Assembly: GCA_029964075.1 (NCBI GenBank)
Contig: CM057141.1
Span: 6,324,001-6,388,000, forward strand
Direction of reading: 5' to 3'
DNA length: 64,000 nt
From: Patiria pectinifera
Taxonomy: Eukaryota; Echinodermata; Asteroidea; Valvatida; Asterinidae
Position numbers and translations under genes: made by a program. Below, piece by piece: positions 22,101 through 37,100 of this stretch (position 1 is its first letter; each line of letters begins with the position of its first letter). Under the pieces are notes generated by a model that ran no database searches, was not told where the DNA came from, and saw only the letters and a list, made by a program, of their open reading frames with translations.

Positions 22101-25100
22101 TATTGTGATCCCTGACCTTGACAACATGGGACATTTTTTAAATTTTTTAACATAGCAAATCATTTTCTACGCATTTTTTTTAAAAAAATGGCCATGTTCT
22201 AGCACATGGCCGGCCATGTGCTAGAACAAAAGGCAGCATGGTAGAAAACCTCCATTTATGACTCGTAAAAGAGAATAAATCTACACTCGTGATAGTTATT
22301 ACGTGCCGTTTTCACCCACATTTTGATCGATTTTTCTTTGAAAAGATAATTTAAATAAAATCACGTATTGTGGAAAAATCGTTACAAAATCAAATTTTGT
22401 GGAACAAATCATAAAAAAATTGGATACTTCGTTGGAAAAGTCAAAGACAGTTTTCCGATAATAAAATTAAAAAACGGGTTCCCTTGGCGTACGTAAAAAT
22501 ATTACATCGTTCGTTACATGTTTCACATTGTGTTCACGAAGAGAAAGTTTTGTATCAGGCAAAGATTGATAAAAAGTGCAGGAACAGTGAATAGTCCTCG
22601 CTTAGCGCTCATTCAAGTTATCATCATTCTCAGTACTAACTTGCACAGACGACCCCGGCATCTTCGTTGTGGTTGCAATCATTAGTGCTTGCTGACTCGC
22701 AGTCCTGCAACCGACTCTCCCGTCCTGTACAACGTACGTCGTCTAAAGCTATCGGGACTGATCCGGCGCCAAAAGATGCCGAGCCGGGCGCTGAGATGGC
22801 ACCGGTGTAGCCCAGCTGACGGCACACTACACTTGCATCGTTGATGTCCCATTCGTCATCACAGACTGTTCCCCAAGCGCCGTCTACGTACACCTCCACT
22901 CTACCTTGAAAAGCGTCCACACCGCCGACAAGACGTACGCTGGAATTGGCTGGAATTGGAGAAGAAAAGTTGTTAAAAAAAGACACACTCACCTCTCACC
23001 CTTCAAACTAGCAATATCTGATTTTCATAGATTTTGGTGGATTCAGGAATAAAGAACTGTATCTCTAATAGCAGAGAGACGGTTCAGATTTAGCCCCGAT
23101 TGACATCCAACATGCTTGTATGTATCCATTCACTACTGGTGAAAGAGATTAGATCTACACTCCTGATAGTTATTACGTGCCGTTTTCACCCACATTTTGA
23201 TGATTTTTCTTTAAAATGATAATTTAAATAAAATCAAGTATTGTGGAAAAATTGTTACAAAATCAAATTTTGTGGAACAAATCATAAAAAAATTGGATAC
23301 TTCGTTGGAAAAGTCAAAAAGTCAGTTTTCCAATTAAAAAATCGAAAAATGGGTTCCCTTGGCGTACGTAAAAATATAGCATCGTTCGTTATATGTTTCA
23401 CCGTCTATGTACACCTCAACCCTACCTTGAAAAATGTCATCGCCGTCGACAAGACGTACGCTGGAACTGGCTGGAATTGGAGAAGAAAAGTTGTTAAAAA
23501 AAAACACACTCACCTCTCACCTTTCAAACTAGCAATATCTGATTTTCATAGATTTTGGTGGATTCAGGAATAAAGAACCGTCTCTCTATTAGCAGAGAGG
23601 TGGTTCAGATTTAGCCCTGATTCATGTCCAACATGCTTGTATGTGTTCTACATAATCCCCAAGGACCGACACACTAAAGGGAGAAAAACAGATCCTTTCA
23701 GTCCTCGGTGTTGAGTCTTTTGTTGAAAATGGTCCTCTATCGTACGGTTATGTGCTCAGTCTATAAGAGAGTGTTATATTACATGTACAGGGACATTAGG
23801 GAAAGACAAAGCATTGTCCTGGAGAGTATACTAAAACACGACTGTATGTGAGCGGCGCTTGTGTATGATGTGTGTGGCAGGAATGTGCAGTGTGGCATTG
23901 AAAAGACGCATACTTGTATGCTGTTACCCACGTACACAGTGGGCGACTGGGCGTGGCCTAAAGAAATGTACTCAAGTATGTCTACGAGTACTACAACACT
24001 ACTCTAAACTGTCATGGAGAAACAATGAGTAATTTTTCTTAAGTGAGCTACTTCAAAACGAAAACACAATATGAAAGGTTTACTTGTCCTCGGCCTCTAC
24101 TTAAGCACTTGCCGAGCTTAGATACCATCTTGCAAACATTGAATTCTGCATTGAGCTGCAATCATGGTATACAGTATATTTGTTAAGTCTTATTTCAAAT
24201 TCAATATATTGAAACAAGTCAAATTTTATTGTGTACAATACACTTTCAACAAAACTATTCAAACGTAAGTATCGCACGTGAACAATCAAGTTAGATACTC
24301 AATCTCCCTGCGGGTCTGTAAACAAAATCACAAGAAAGTTTTTTTTAACAATGTAACTCTTGAAGAACATTCTTTGCAAAGAAAGGACAAAACAACAGGA
24401 ATAGTCTTATCTCCCCCCCCCCCAACCCCTTACAAAAAAAGTAAAACAGAAGTTTGAAATTTACATGACAGAGTGGGCCTGGGTGCTGAGCAGACCACAC
24501 CAGCGTCTCCAGTGTGTCTGCAATTGTTGTCGGTCGACAACGGACAAAGGTGTAACATGCTTTCATCACCCCGACATTTGACGTCGTCGTACTTGATGGG
24601 TCCGCTGCCCTGTCCAAAGTACGCAAAAGAACGAGCGTAGAGGGCATTTCCGTAGCCCAGCTGTCGACACACTACCATGGCGTCTGACAGATCCCAGAAG
24701 TCATCGCAAACTGTTCCCCACGATCCGTCGACGTACACCTCCACTCGGCCCTCCAGATGGCTTCTACCGTCAACGAGACGTATGGGGAATTCCACTAGTA
24801 TTTAAAAACAAAACAATCAAATTTAACATGTTAATTCATGTATAAAATAAGGATCAATCGGAACAGTATGACCCAGGCAACTGTATGACATTGGGGGCCT
24901 TTTCGGTTTAAAATGCTTAATGGTAATTCATACACTAAGACAGTTTACCCTTTCCTATTGTTCGAGAGCCTGTCACATGGCCGGTTTAAAACGGTTGATC
25001 AACACCACCTCGCTGGTCTTAAACACTATTCCGGTATCAAATGAAATTTGGGCTCTCATGAAATCTGGTGCCTTTTACCGTTTTATTGGTTAAACGTTCA

Positions 25101-28100
25101 CTGTCCTCACGAAGGCATGCGCAATACTACCAGTGAGTCAGTATTTCATTGTCCTATTATTCACACCACACCGGCACACAGCTACATTCCACACCACACC
25201 GCGCAGTACGACGCGTGACACGCATGCCAAATCTCATGTAAGGATTTTTTTATGACTATTTGCAACAGGGCCATACTATAATATAGCTAGAGGGGTGTTT
25301 CGAAAAACAAGAAGTCAATATGTTGAACAAAAATGCGTAGAAAACGATTTGCTATATTAAAATTTTTAAAAATGTCCTATGTTTTGTTCTGATGCAAATT
25401 AGTGCCGCCATTACCCAAAAATCTATTTTTTACTATATCTCAGCAAATATTGCAGATAAAACTGAACGAATTACGTGTCTAAACCCATGTTTTCAAGGTC
25501 AGAGATCACAATAAAACTATTCTGGAAGTGACCACATGTGTTTGTTGCATAGGAATATGCAAATTAGTGCCGTTAATAACAGAATATCATGTTTTTGGCA
25601 TATCTCGGCACATATAGCACATAACTACATAAGTAAGGTGTCTAAACCCATGTTTTGAGGGTCAGGTATCATTAGAAGATTCACAAAGTAACTATGTGTG
25701 TCCAAGCCAGGTAAATATGTACATTCTAAAGTGCCCGGTTTATCAGAAGTTTGATTTTTAGCCAATATCTCGGCCAATATTGCACATAACTACACAAGTA
25801 AGGTGTTTAAACCTATGTTTTGAAAGTCAGGTATCATTACAATCTATGTGTGGCATGTAAATACATAAATTCTGAAGTGCCGATTATCAGAAATTTGATT
25901 TTCAGCCAATATCTTATTCACTTTCAGCCAATATTACAGTTTATTTTGAGTATGATGGCATAAAAGATCAACTTTGATCATTACTGCTTATCAGAAACCC
26001 ATCTGTCAACATTAGCTGCAATATTGGCTGATATATATTCGCTAAAAATCAAATTTATGATAAATCGGCACTTTAGAATTTACATATTTACCTGTCAAGG
26101 ACACACATAGTTACTTGGTGAATGGTCTTCTAATGATACCTGACCCTCAAAACATGGCTTAAGACACCTTACTTGTGTAGTAATGTGCTATACTGTCTGA
26201 GATATTGGCCAAAAATCAAATTTCTGATAAACGGCACTTTAGAATTTACATATTTACCTGCCAAAGACACACATAGTTACATCGTGAATGGTCTCCTAAT
26301 GATATCTGACCCTCAAAACATGGCTTTAGACACCTGGTACTTGTGTAGTAATGTGCTATATTGGCCGAGATTGATATGCCAAAAACATGATTTTCTGGTA
26401 TAGCGGCATTAATTTGCATATTCCTATGCCTCAGATACATGTGGTCACTTCCAGAATAGTTTTATTGTGATCTCTGACCTTGAAAACATGGGTTTAGACA
26501 CTTAATTCGTTCAGTTATCTGCAATTTTGGCTGTGATATAGTGAAAAATACATGTTTCGATAGTGGCGGCACTAATTTGCATAAAAACAATACGTAGGAC
26601 ATTTTTTGGAATTTTTAACACAGCAAATCATTTTCTACGCATTTCTTTTTATCTATAGACGTTGATTAGAAGTTGATTTCCGAGGGTGCACAATACCCCC
26701 CTCTTCAACTAATGTGATTCATTCATGTCCACGATACAACCAAAGTCCATTAACGTACATGGGAAAAATCAGGCATATTTGTTTTTTTTCTTCCAACAAC
26801 TGCCAGCGAAATGTATCATTTATGCTCCCTTCACCAGCCTCAAGGTAATTATCGTGACTTTTAAACCAATGCATTTTGTAAAACTAAATTTAAAACCTCC
26901 GAAAATCGCACATGTTGAATTTTATCCATTGGATCGTTCATGTGGCTGGCTATCCATACCCGGCCAGCCATGTGCTAGTGGGCAGCTGGGTAGAAACCCT
27001 CCATTAATGACTGGTGAAAGAGATTAAATCTACACTCGTGATTTTAATTCAAATCACGTATTGTGGAAAAATTGTCACAAAATCAAATTTTGTGGGACAA
27101 ACCATAAGAAAATTTGACACTTCGTTGGAAACGTCAAAAAGTTGGTTTTCCAATTAAAATCGAAAAACGGGTTCCCTTGGCATACATAAAAATATTACAT
27201 CGTTTGTTACATGTTTCACATTGTAGATGTGTTCATGAAGAGAAAGTTTTGTATCAGGAAAACATAGATGAAAAGAATGGCAACAGTGAATACCCTCGCT
27301 TAGCGCTCATTCAAGTTATCATTCTCATTACTAACTTGCACAGACGACCCCAGCATCCTCGTAGTACTTGCAATCATTAGTGCTAATTGCTGACTCACAG
27401 TCCTGCAACCGACTCTCCCGTCCTGTACAACGTACATAGTCTAAAGCTATCCGGACTGATCTGACGCCAAAAGACCTGGAGCCAGTCGCTGACATGGCAC
27501 CGGTGTAGCCCAGCTGACGGCACACTACACTTGCATCATTGATGTCCCATTGGTTGTCACAGACTGTTCCCCAAGCGCCGTCTACGAAAACCTCCACTCT
27601 ACCTTGAAAAGTGTCATCGCTGCCGACAAGACGTATACTGGAATTGGCTAGAATTGGAGAAGAAAGGTTGTAAAAAAAAAACACACTCACCTCTCACCTT
27701 TTAAAATAGCAATGTCTGATTTTCATAGATTTTGGTGGAATCAGGAATAACGAACTGTCTCTCTGTTAGCAGTAGTTTTGACGTCCCAATAACCCCACAC
27801 CCCTTCTCCAATTTGTTCAGATATAGCCCTGATTCATGTCCAACATGCTTGTATGTGTTCTACATAACCCCCGAGGAACGACACAAAAAGGAGAACAACA
27901 GATCCTCTCAGTCCTCGGTGTTGAGTCTGTTGTTGAAAATGGTCCTCTATCATACAGTTATGTGCTTATAGTCTATGGGAGAGTGTTATATAACAGGAAC
28001 AAAGGGAAACACAGCATCGTCCTGGAGAGTATAGTAAAACACGAATGTATGTGAGCGGCACTTGTGTATGATGTGTGTGGCAGGAATGTGCAGTGTGACA

Positions 28101-31100
28101 TTGAAAAGATGCATACTTGACAGGGCGTGGCCTAAAGAAATGTACTCAAGTATGTCTACGAGTACTACAACACTACTCTAAACTGTCATGGAGAAACAAT
28201 GAGTAATTTTTAAGTGAGCTACTTCAAAACGAAGACACTACATGAAACGTTTACTCGACCTCGGCCTCGACTTTAGCACTTGCTGAGCTTATATACCATC
28301 TTGCAAACATTGAATTCTGCATTGAGCTGCAATCATGGTATACAGTTTATGTGTTAAGTCTTATTTCAAATTCAATATATTGAAACAAGTCAAATTATAT
28401 TGTGTACAATACACTTTGAACAAAACTATTCTAACGTAAGTATCGCATGTGAACAATCAAGTTAGATACTCTATCTCCCTGCGGGTCTGTAAACAAAATC
28501 ACTAGAAAGTTTTTTTAACAATGTAACTCTTGAAGAACAATCTTTGCAAAGAAAGGTCAAAACAACAGGAATAGTCTTATCTCGATCCCCCCCCCCCCCC
28601 ACCCCAACCCCTTACAAAAAAATTTAAAAAGAAATTTGAAATTTACATGAAAGAGTGGGGCTGGCGCCGGGTGAAGAGCAGACCACACCAGCAACATCAA
28701 CAGGTCCGCAACGGACATCGGTGGACAACGGACAAAGGTGTAACATGCTTTCATCACCCCGACAATTGACGTCGTCGTACTTGATGCGTCCGCTGCCTCG
28801 TCCAAAGTACGTGTACGCCCGTGAATATGCAAAGAGGGCATTTCCGTAGCCCAGCTGTCGACACACTACCATGGCGTCTGACAGATCCCAGTTGTCATCG
28901 CAAACTGTTCCCCACACTCCGTTGACGTACACCTCCACTCGGCCCTGCAGATAGCTACTACTGCCAGCGAGACGTATTGGGAATTCCACTAGAATTTAAT
29001 AACAAAAACAATCAAATCTTACATGTTAATTCATGTTTAAAATAAGGAACAATCAGAACAGTATGACCCAGGCAACTGTATGACATTGGGGGCCTTTTCG
29101 GTTTAAAATGCTTAATGGTAATTCATACACTAAGACAGTTTACCATTTCCTATTGTTTGAGAGCCTGTCACATGGCCGGTTTAAAACGGTTGATCAACAC
29201 CACCTGGCTGGTCTTAAACACTATTCCGGTATCAAATGAAATTTGGGCTCTCATGAAATCTGGTGACTTTTACCGTTTTATTGGTTAAACGTTCACTGTC
29301 CTTGTTGTGCCCATTCTTGAAAATCACGCATTCTCGAAAATGGGCGGGCACATTCTCGAGAATGTGCAACTGGATCCTTGCTCAATCTTGGCAAAAAATA
29401 ACTCTTCCAGATTGAGCGCGACAAGATAACGGTCTTGTCGATGCCGAGCACCGGCTGCGCTTGGCAAGTCTAGCTGCATCCTCGTTCACTGATTCTCAAT
29501 AGTTATACTGTTGCAACGCAAGGCGCTGAAAAGTAGAGTGGATATGAAAAGTATACGCGTATTGGGGGAGGGGACCAGGGGAAAAAATAAGAAGAAAGAA
29601 TTCAGATTTTTGGGATAATAAAAGAGGGGGGGGGGGACGTAAGAATGAAGAATGTGAAGAATGAGAATGAATGCTGCGACATCCCATAGTGCTAATGCTA
29701 TTTCCCATTTAAATTGCCACCAATTTATTGTTCACACCCCACCATAACGTCGCAGAGCTGGATTCTAGAGGATTACCAACCTTTCTTAATCATATTACAT
29801 TTCCGTTTGTCTATTTGCAGACCGTGTTCATTGTTGAAGTGACCAAAACAAAGAGACAGCGTTCTTATTTATGAACACGGAAGCCCTAAGACACAACAAT
29901 GCCTGTTGTATCATGCCCCATCCCCGGCTGTGACTACGCCACTCAGGATTTCGATGCCGCTATCGTAGCTGCACTCCTCACTGCCCACAGCGCTGTACAC
30001 ACCTCTGGACATGCTGCCAAGGTTGAGAAGGTCAAAAGGCCAACGATTGCTGCTGCTGGCTCCAGTGAAGAGTGGGCTTATTTCAAGTCACGGTGGTCAG
30101 ATTACGTCGATGCCACCAAGATAGCCGGCAAGGACAAAGTAGTACAACTACTTGAATGCTGTGATGAACCCTTGCGCAAGGACCTCACAAGATCCGCGGG
30201 TGGTAGCCTCACCAACAAATCTGAAACTGAGGTACTGGCTGCCATAAAAAAACTTGCTGTGCGTGAAGAGAACACTATGGTTGCCAGAGTGACACTTCAC
30301 AATATGCGTCAGGATCGTGATGAAACAGTGCGCAGCTTCGGGGCTCGCCTACGTGGTCAAGCAGGAATTTGCAAGTTCCTAATAAAATGCCCTGGCTGTG
30401 ACATTGACGTTAACTACACAGAAGCAATCCTGCGGGATGTACTCACCCGAGGCATCGCAGACCCTGAAATCCAGCTTGATCTCCTTGGCGATAAGAACCA
30501 AGACATGACCCTGGAGGAAGTCTTCCAATTCATTGAAGCTAAAGAGGCAGGCAAACGGTCTGCATCATCACTACTACACTCACTCAGTGGATGCGACCAG
30601 CAGCACGTACAAAAAAGCCAAGCAAGTGCACCTCAAGGAGAAACATGACCCATGCTCCTACTGTGGCAAGAAAGGATATGGGAAGAACGCCCCGGCCCGC
30701 ACTCGTAAAACCGAATGTGCAGCATATGGCCACAGGTGTGGGCATTGTGATAAAGACCACCACATGGAGAGTGTGTGCCGCAGTAAGGCCAAACCAAAAC
30801 ATTCGACACCCGCCCCTCCTGATGACCGTGAAGGTGCTGTCTTTGATGCCTTATGTACCATCTCTGATCCAGTACAACACCCCAATGGGTGTGCATTTGA
30901 CGAGTTAGTTACTGTCAATGACTTGGAAAAACCACACCAAGGACTGCACATTCCCCTAGACCATCACATATATGACAACCTCTCCAACACGTGGCTCAGG
31001 AAAAGATCAACGCCACAACCTTTCATCGATGTAACCATCAACATTGTACCGGAAGACTACGCAGCCCTCGGTTTTGACCTTTCCACTCCCACCATGACTT

Positions 31101-34100
31101 GCTCTGTCCCCGCCATGGCAGACACAGGGTGCCAGAGTTGCCTCGCCGGTATGAAGGTCATTCACCGCCTCGGTCTACATAAATCCGACCTCCTCCCAGT
31201 GACCATGAGGATGCACACCGCCACCAATGGAGGCATCAAGATCCTTGGGGCCACTGTACTCCGCTTGTCAGGCAAAGATGGACGGGGCCGGGTCATTGAA
31301 ACCAGGCAAATGACTTACGTCACGGACAGTTCTGACAAGCTCTTCCTCAGCAAAGAGGCCTGCATTGCCCTTGGAATCATTCCGGATGGCTTCCCCACGA
31401 TGGGCGTAACTCAGAAGGCATGCAAGCTGGACACGACAGCAGCCCTACAGGAAGACCACACCTCAGATTGCCATTGCCCTCGGCGTCAGCGACCCCCACC
31501 ACCCCCAACAAAACTGCCGTTTCCTGCAATCGACGCTAACCGTATGAAGCTACAACAGTATCTCCTTGACTACTACAAGTCGAGCACATTCAACACATGT
31601 GAGCATCAGACTTTGCCTCTTATGGACAGCCCCCCCATGACACTGATGGTAGATCCCAACGCCGAACCGGTTGCGCATCACACACCGGTACCCGTCCCAC
31701 TCCACTGGCAGGATGCCGTTAAAGCTGGGTTAGACCATGACGTGCAGTTGGGCGTGCTTGAGCCAGTTCCCATTGGCGAGCCTGTCACCTGGTGCCACAG
31801 GATGGTAGTTTGTGCAAAGAAGAATGGCAAACCACGACGTACTGTCGACTTCCAGGCTCTTAATGCTCATGCTACGCGGGAAACGCACCACACGCCATCA
31901 CCCTTTCACCAGGCTAGATCAGTCCCAAGCGGGAAAAAGAAAACCGTCTTCGATGCATGGAACGGTTACCACAGTGTTCCCATCCGCAAGGAAGACCGAC
32001 ACTTGACCACATTTATAACACCCTGGGGTAGATACCGTTACAAAACGGCTCCTCAAGGGTACATTGCCTCCGGCGATGGATACACGAGGCGGTATGACGA
32101 GTTTGTGTCAGACATCCCAAACAAAACCAAGTGTGTAGATGATGTCCTGCTTTGGGCTGACTCGCTAGCAGACTGCTTCTTTCAAGCTGTTCAGTGGCTC
32201 GACACCTGTGGACGGAATGGGATCACCCTTAACCCTGACAAGTTTGTGTTTGGTGAAGACACTGTAGAATTCGCCGGGTTCGAGATATCTCCTGACAGCG
32301 TCCGGCCTTGTAGGAAGTACCTACAGGCCATCCTGGATTTCCCAACACCCAAGGACATCACTGATGTACGTTCCTGGTTTGGGCTTGTCAACCAAGTTTC
32401 GTACGCCTTCAGCATGGCTGAGAAGATGCTGCCATTCTGGCAACTTTTGAAACCTAGCTCATCATTCAAGTGGGATGAGAACCTCCAAAATGCTTTTGAG
32501 GAATCAAAAGCTGTGATAGCTCGTCGGTAGCAGATTCACACACCCTGCTGAATCACGCTATGCCCCAGTGGAGGGTGAAGCCCTTGCAGTCGCTGATGCC
32601 CTAGATAAAGCCAGACACTTCGTACTGGGATGTGAAGACCTTATAATTGCTGTTGATCACAAGTCCCTCTTGAAGATCTTCACTGACCGATGCCTGGAAG
32701 ACATCCCTAACCCTCGCCTAAGGAACTTGAAAGAGAAAACCCTGCGATACCGATTTCGCATGATCCATGTGCCAGGCATTAGACATCGTGCCACAGACTG
32801 TATCTCGCGTCACCCTACTGGCGAGCCTGTCAAACTGATCCTCCCTGACGATGTAGCGTCCATTGATTCCGCACCCGTCATCTTGGCACATTCTAAACGT
32901 CTCATGGCTGGCCTGCGCACCCCAGCAACACACACAGACACCATCGAAGAATGCATCTTCCCCTCTGCTGTGTCCTCCCTAGACTCACTCAGCCTCAAAT
33001 CTGTTACGTGGGACAGGGTTCGTACCGCTACAGCCAGTGACGACAACATGCAGGGCCTTGTTGACCTCATCGAATCTGGCATACCTGAATTCCGCCATGA
33101 GCTCCCTAGACCCCTTCGCGAGTACTTCCAGTTTCGGGATAGCCTACATACCGTCGACGGCGTGATACTCTACAAGGACCGTGTCGTTATACCCCTCTCT
33201 CTGAGGGAGGAGGTGTTAGCCAATCTACATGCTGCCCATCAAGGGGTTACCTCGATGACCGCAAGAGCCAAGGCATCTATTTTCTGGCCTGGTATCACCC
33301 CTGCCATTGCAGCCCTTCGTGCTGGGTGCAATCATTGTAATCGGATTGCACCCTCTAATCCGAGCGCACCACCCACCCCCCTGACGCCCCCGGACTACCC
33401 ATTCCAGTGTGTTTGTGCCGACTTCTTCACCTACAAATGCTGCAACTACTTGGTAGTGGTTGACCGTTATTCCAACTGGCCGATTGTCGAGAAGTCCTCC
33501 CATGGCGCAGCTGGGCTCATCAATTGCCTACGACGCACCTTTGTCACCTTCGGTATTCCTGATGAGCTGGCCTCTGACGGTGGTCCTGAATTCACGGCTA
33601 TAGCTACACGTCACTTCTTGAAGGACTGGGGTGTACATCATCGCCTTTCCTCAGTAGCTTATCCACATAGCAACTGTCGTGCTGAAGTTGGTGTCAAGAC
33701 CGTAAAACGTCTGATCATGGACAACACCAGCTGTAATGGTGACCTCGATACTGACGCATTCCAACGCGCAATGCTCCAGTATAGAAATACTCCCGACAGA
33801 GACACCAAACTCTCCCCGGCAATGTGCATATTTGGACGCCCGATTCGGGACTTCATCCCCATACCACCTGGCAAATACAGGCCCCATAACACTTGGCGTG
33901 AGACCTTGGCGGCTCGAGAAGAAGCTCTCCGCAATCGCCACATGACAGGTGCCGAGCGCTGGTCCGAACACACCAAAAGGCTCTTGCCCCTTGTCGTGGG
34001 TGACCACGTCCGCATCCAGAATCAGACAGGGCCACACCCCCTTAAATGGGACAAAACTGGCATCATAGTTGAAGTCCGCCAGTTTGACCAATACGTTGTG

Positions 34101-37100
34101 AGGATTGATGGTTCAGGAAGAGTGACCCTGCGTAATAGGAAATTCCTGAGAAGGTACATTCCCGTTCAAATACGCACACCACGATTGACAATGGATGATG
34201 ACATCGGAGTGCGTCAGCCTACAGTTCACCGGATCATCCCACGCCAAGGCGTTGTGTGCAAGACAAATCCGACAAGTCACGAGGAGGTTCATTATCCACC
34301 AAAGCCGACTGCTAACCCAGTGCCCAAGTCTACACACTCCCCCACCGCAACTGGCGCCATTCCACAGCGACTCTCGTTGCCCTTGGCACATGCTACACAT
34401 CCTGGCACATCGCCCAGAATGACCCAGGACCCTCTGAGTCAAGACCGTCGGCCCCTTGTTGATGCTCCGCCCCCACCTATGGATGAGTCGTCACAAGCCA
34501 GCAGGCCCAGCGGCCCAGCACCTTCGATGTTGCCTCCCCAGGTCATTGGTACCAAGCCCGCTACCCCTCCCGCAGTTGACACCCCAGCTGCTGCACCCAG
34601 GCGGTCCGGTCGCAGTACTAACAAGCCTGCCTGGCACTCTGACTATGATATGTGATCCTATTAATTGGATCATACTTTACCCTTACGTTTCTGGTTTTTG
34701 GTGTTACAGTTTAGTCTAGATTAACCGTTAATAATGTTCTTGATTCATGTTCTGTCTAGATTAACCGTTAATAATGTTCTTTATTCATGTTCTCAGTCTT
34801 TGTCATTCCAAAGGACACATAGGAACGTTTTATGCCAAAGACTCGGGGGGAGATAGAGGATTACCAACCTTTCTTAATCATATTACATTTCCGTTTGCAG
34901 ACTATGTCTACTACTTGTCTATTTGCAGACCGTGTTCATTGTTGAAGTGACCAAAACAAAGAGACAGCGTTCTTATTTAGATTCTATCTAGTCAAAAGAG
35001 CAATTTTGGCAGCTTCTGGACATCGTTTTTTTTTTTTGTGGCACGCATATGATACATACAGGGACTTGTACTTGTCTAGCCTAAACAAAGCACTTACCAG
35101 ACTAGTTCCCAGTCCTCCGTTATTACAAAACTTCCCATAAGTAGGCAGGAAAAAGCAATAATAGCAGGTTTAATTTGATTCAAATTATCGTAGTTATACG
35201 AGTACACAAGCATGGAACATTTTCTTTCCTCTTTATATGAATTGTTTCCCTTTTAACCGCTATACAATTCATTTAACATAATTATGTCGTGCAATGTTTG
35301 TTAAGATTGGGCAAAATTAATAAATTGTGCACGTGGTATTCCCACCCAATCTTAAGAATGAGCGCTCATTTTCAAGAATGAGCGCTCATTTTCAAGAATG
35401 GGCGCTCATTCTTAAGAATGCGCGCTCATTTTCGAGAATGCGTGATTTTTAAGAATGGGCACAACATCCTCACGAAGGCATGCGCAATACTACCAGTAAG
35501 TCAGTATTTCATTGTCCTATTATTCACACCACACCGGCACACAGCTACATTCCACACCACACCGCGCAGTACGACGCGTGACATTGCATGCCAAATCTCA
35601 TGTAAGGATTTTTTTATGACTATTTGCAACAGGGCCATACTATAATATAGCTAAAGGGGTGTTTCGAAAAACAAGAAGTCAATATGTTGAACAAAATCGT
35701 TGGAAACATATAATTTTTGACTTCATGCACACTTTCTGGACATCGCCTCCTGTAAATTTTACAATGAGAAAAATGCTCAGTGTTTTCATAAAAAATTTAC
35801 AAGCCTGAATTACAGTGAGAGTAATGGACTAATCAACAAAAAAGTTAACTTCTTACTTGAGAACGTCGAGGAAAAAGTCCGAAAGACAAGGGCACCATTC
35901 ATGTAGTTTAGTGGGAAGAAGGGGGTACACCCTTGGAAATCAAATTTTGATTGACGTCTTTAGATCAGCAAAAATGCGTAGAAAACGATTTGCTATATTA
36001 AAATTTTTAAAAATGTCCTATGTTTTGTTCTGATGCAAATTAGTGCCGCCATTACCCAAAAATCTATTTTTTACTATATCTCAGCAAATATTGCAGATAA
36101 AACTGAACGAATTACGTGTCTAAACCCATGTTTTCAAGGTCAGAGATCACAATAAAACTATTCTGGAAGTGACCACATGTGTTTGTTGCATAGGAATATG
36201 CAAATTAGTGCCGTTAATAACAGAATATCATGTTTTTGGCATATCTCGGCACATATAGCACATAACTACATAAGTAAGGTGTCTAAACCCATGTTTTGAG
36301 GGTCAGGTATCATTAGATCAATATGATACATACAGGGACTTGTACTTGTCTAGCCTAAACAAAGCACTTACCAGACTAGTTCCCAGTCCTCCGTTATTAC
36401 AAAACTTCCCATAAGTAGGCAGGAAAAAGCAATAATAGCAGGTTTAATTTGATTCAAATTATCGTAGTTATACGAGTACACAAGCATGGAACATTTTCTT
36501 TCCTCTTTATATGAATTGTTTCCCTTTTAACCGCTATACAATTCATTTAACATAATTATGTCGTGCAATGTTTGTTAAGATTGGGCAAAATTAATAAATT
36601 GTGCACGTGGTATTCCCACCCAATCTTAAGAATGAGCGCTCATTTTCAAGAATGAGCGCTCATTTTCAAGAATGGGCGCTCATTCTTAAGAATGCGCGCT
36701 CATTTTCGAGAATGCGTGATTTTTAAGAATGGGCACAACATCCTCACGAAGGCATGCGCAATACTACCAGTAAGTCAGTATTTCATTGTCCTATTATTCA
36801 CACCACACCGGCACACAGCTACATTCCACACCACACCGCGCAGTACGACGCGTGACATTGCATGCCAAATCTCATGTAAGGATTTTTTTATGACTATTTG
36901 CAACAGGGCCATACTATAATATAGCTAGAGGGGTGTTTCGAAAAACAAGAAGTCAATATGTTGAACAAAATCGTTGGAAACATATAATTCTTCACTTCCT
37001 GCACACTTTCTGGACATCGCCTCCTGTAAATTTTACAATGAGAAAAATGCTCAGTGTTTTCATAAAAAATTTACAAGCCTGAATTACAGTGAGAGTAATG

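Larger units (their letters stand above)
29766..34979 (+). mobile_element. Ty3/Gypsy LTR retrotransposon 1
   Basis: The 5-bp target duplication GATTC flanks it (29,761-29,765 and 34,980-34,984). The LTRs are short: 106 bp on the left and 126 bp on the right, the left lacking ~20 bp. A polypurine tract (GGGGGGAGA) precedes the right LTR. The LTR edges read TAGAGGATTACC...TTCTTATTTA rather than TG...CA. Gag, protease, reverse transcriptase, RNase H and integrase remain are recognisable, but pol is broken. It is an inactive copy. Confidence 0.85.
29303..35466. mobile_element. TIR element TGTTGTGCCCATTCTTG, hosting a Gypsy retrotransposon
   Basis: The left tip TGTTGTGCCCATTCTTGAAA is repeated in inverse at the right end (TTTTTAAGAATGGGCACAACA region), with ~40-bp TIRs. 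The target TCCT is duplicated (29,299-29,302 and 35,467-35,470); the paralogous intron at 25,100 reads CACTGTCCTCACGAAGG, the empty site. Without the Gypsy insert the element is ~0.95 kb and non-coding. Near the right end a ~23-bp unit (GAATGAGCGCTCATTTTCAA) repeats four times. Confidence 0.8.

Noticed and set aside
26173-26403. Small frames repeated at 38,073
   Set aside because: Repeated because the foldback element is repeated; no protein features.
35418-35645. 75-codon frame present twice (also 36,692)
   Set aside because: Identity comes from the 1,274-bp tandem duplication; no protein features.
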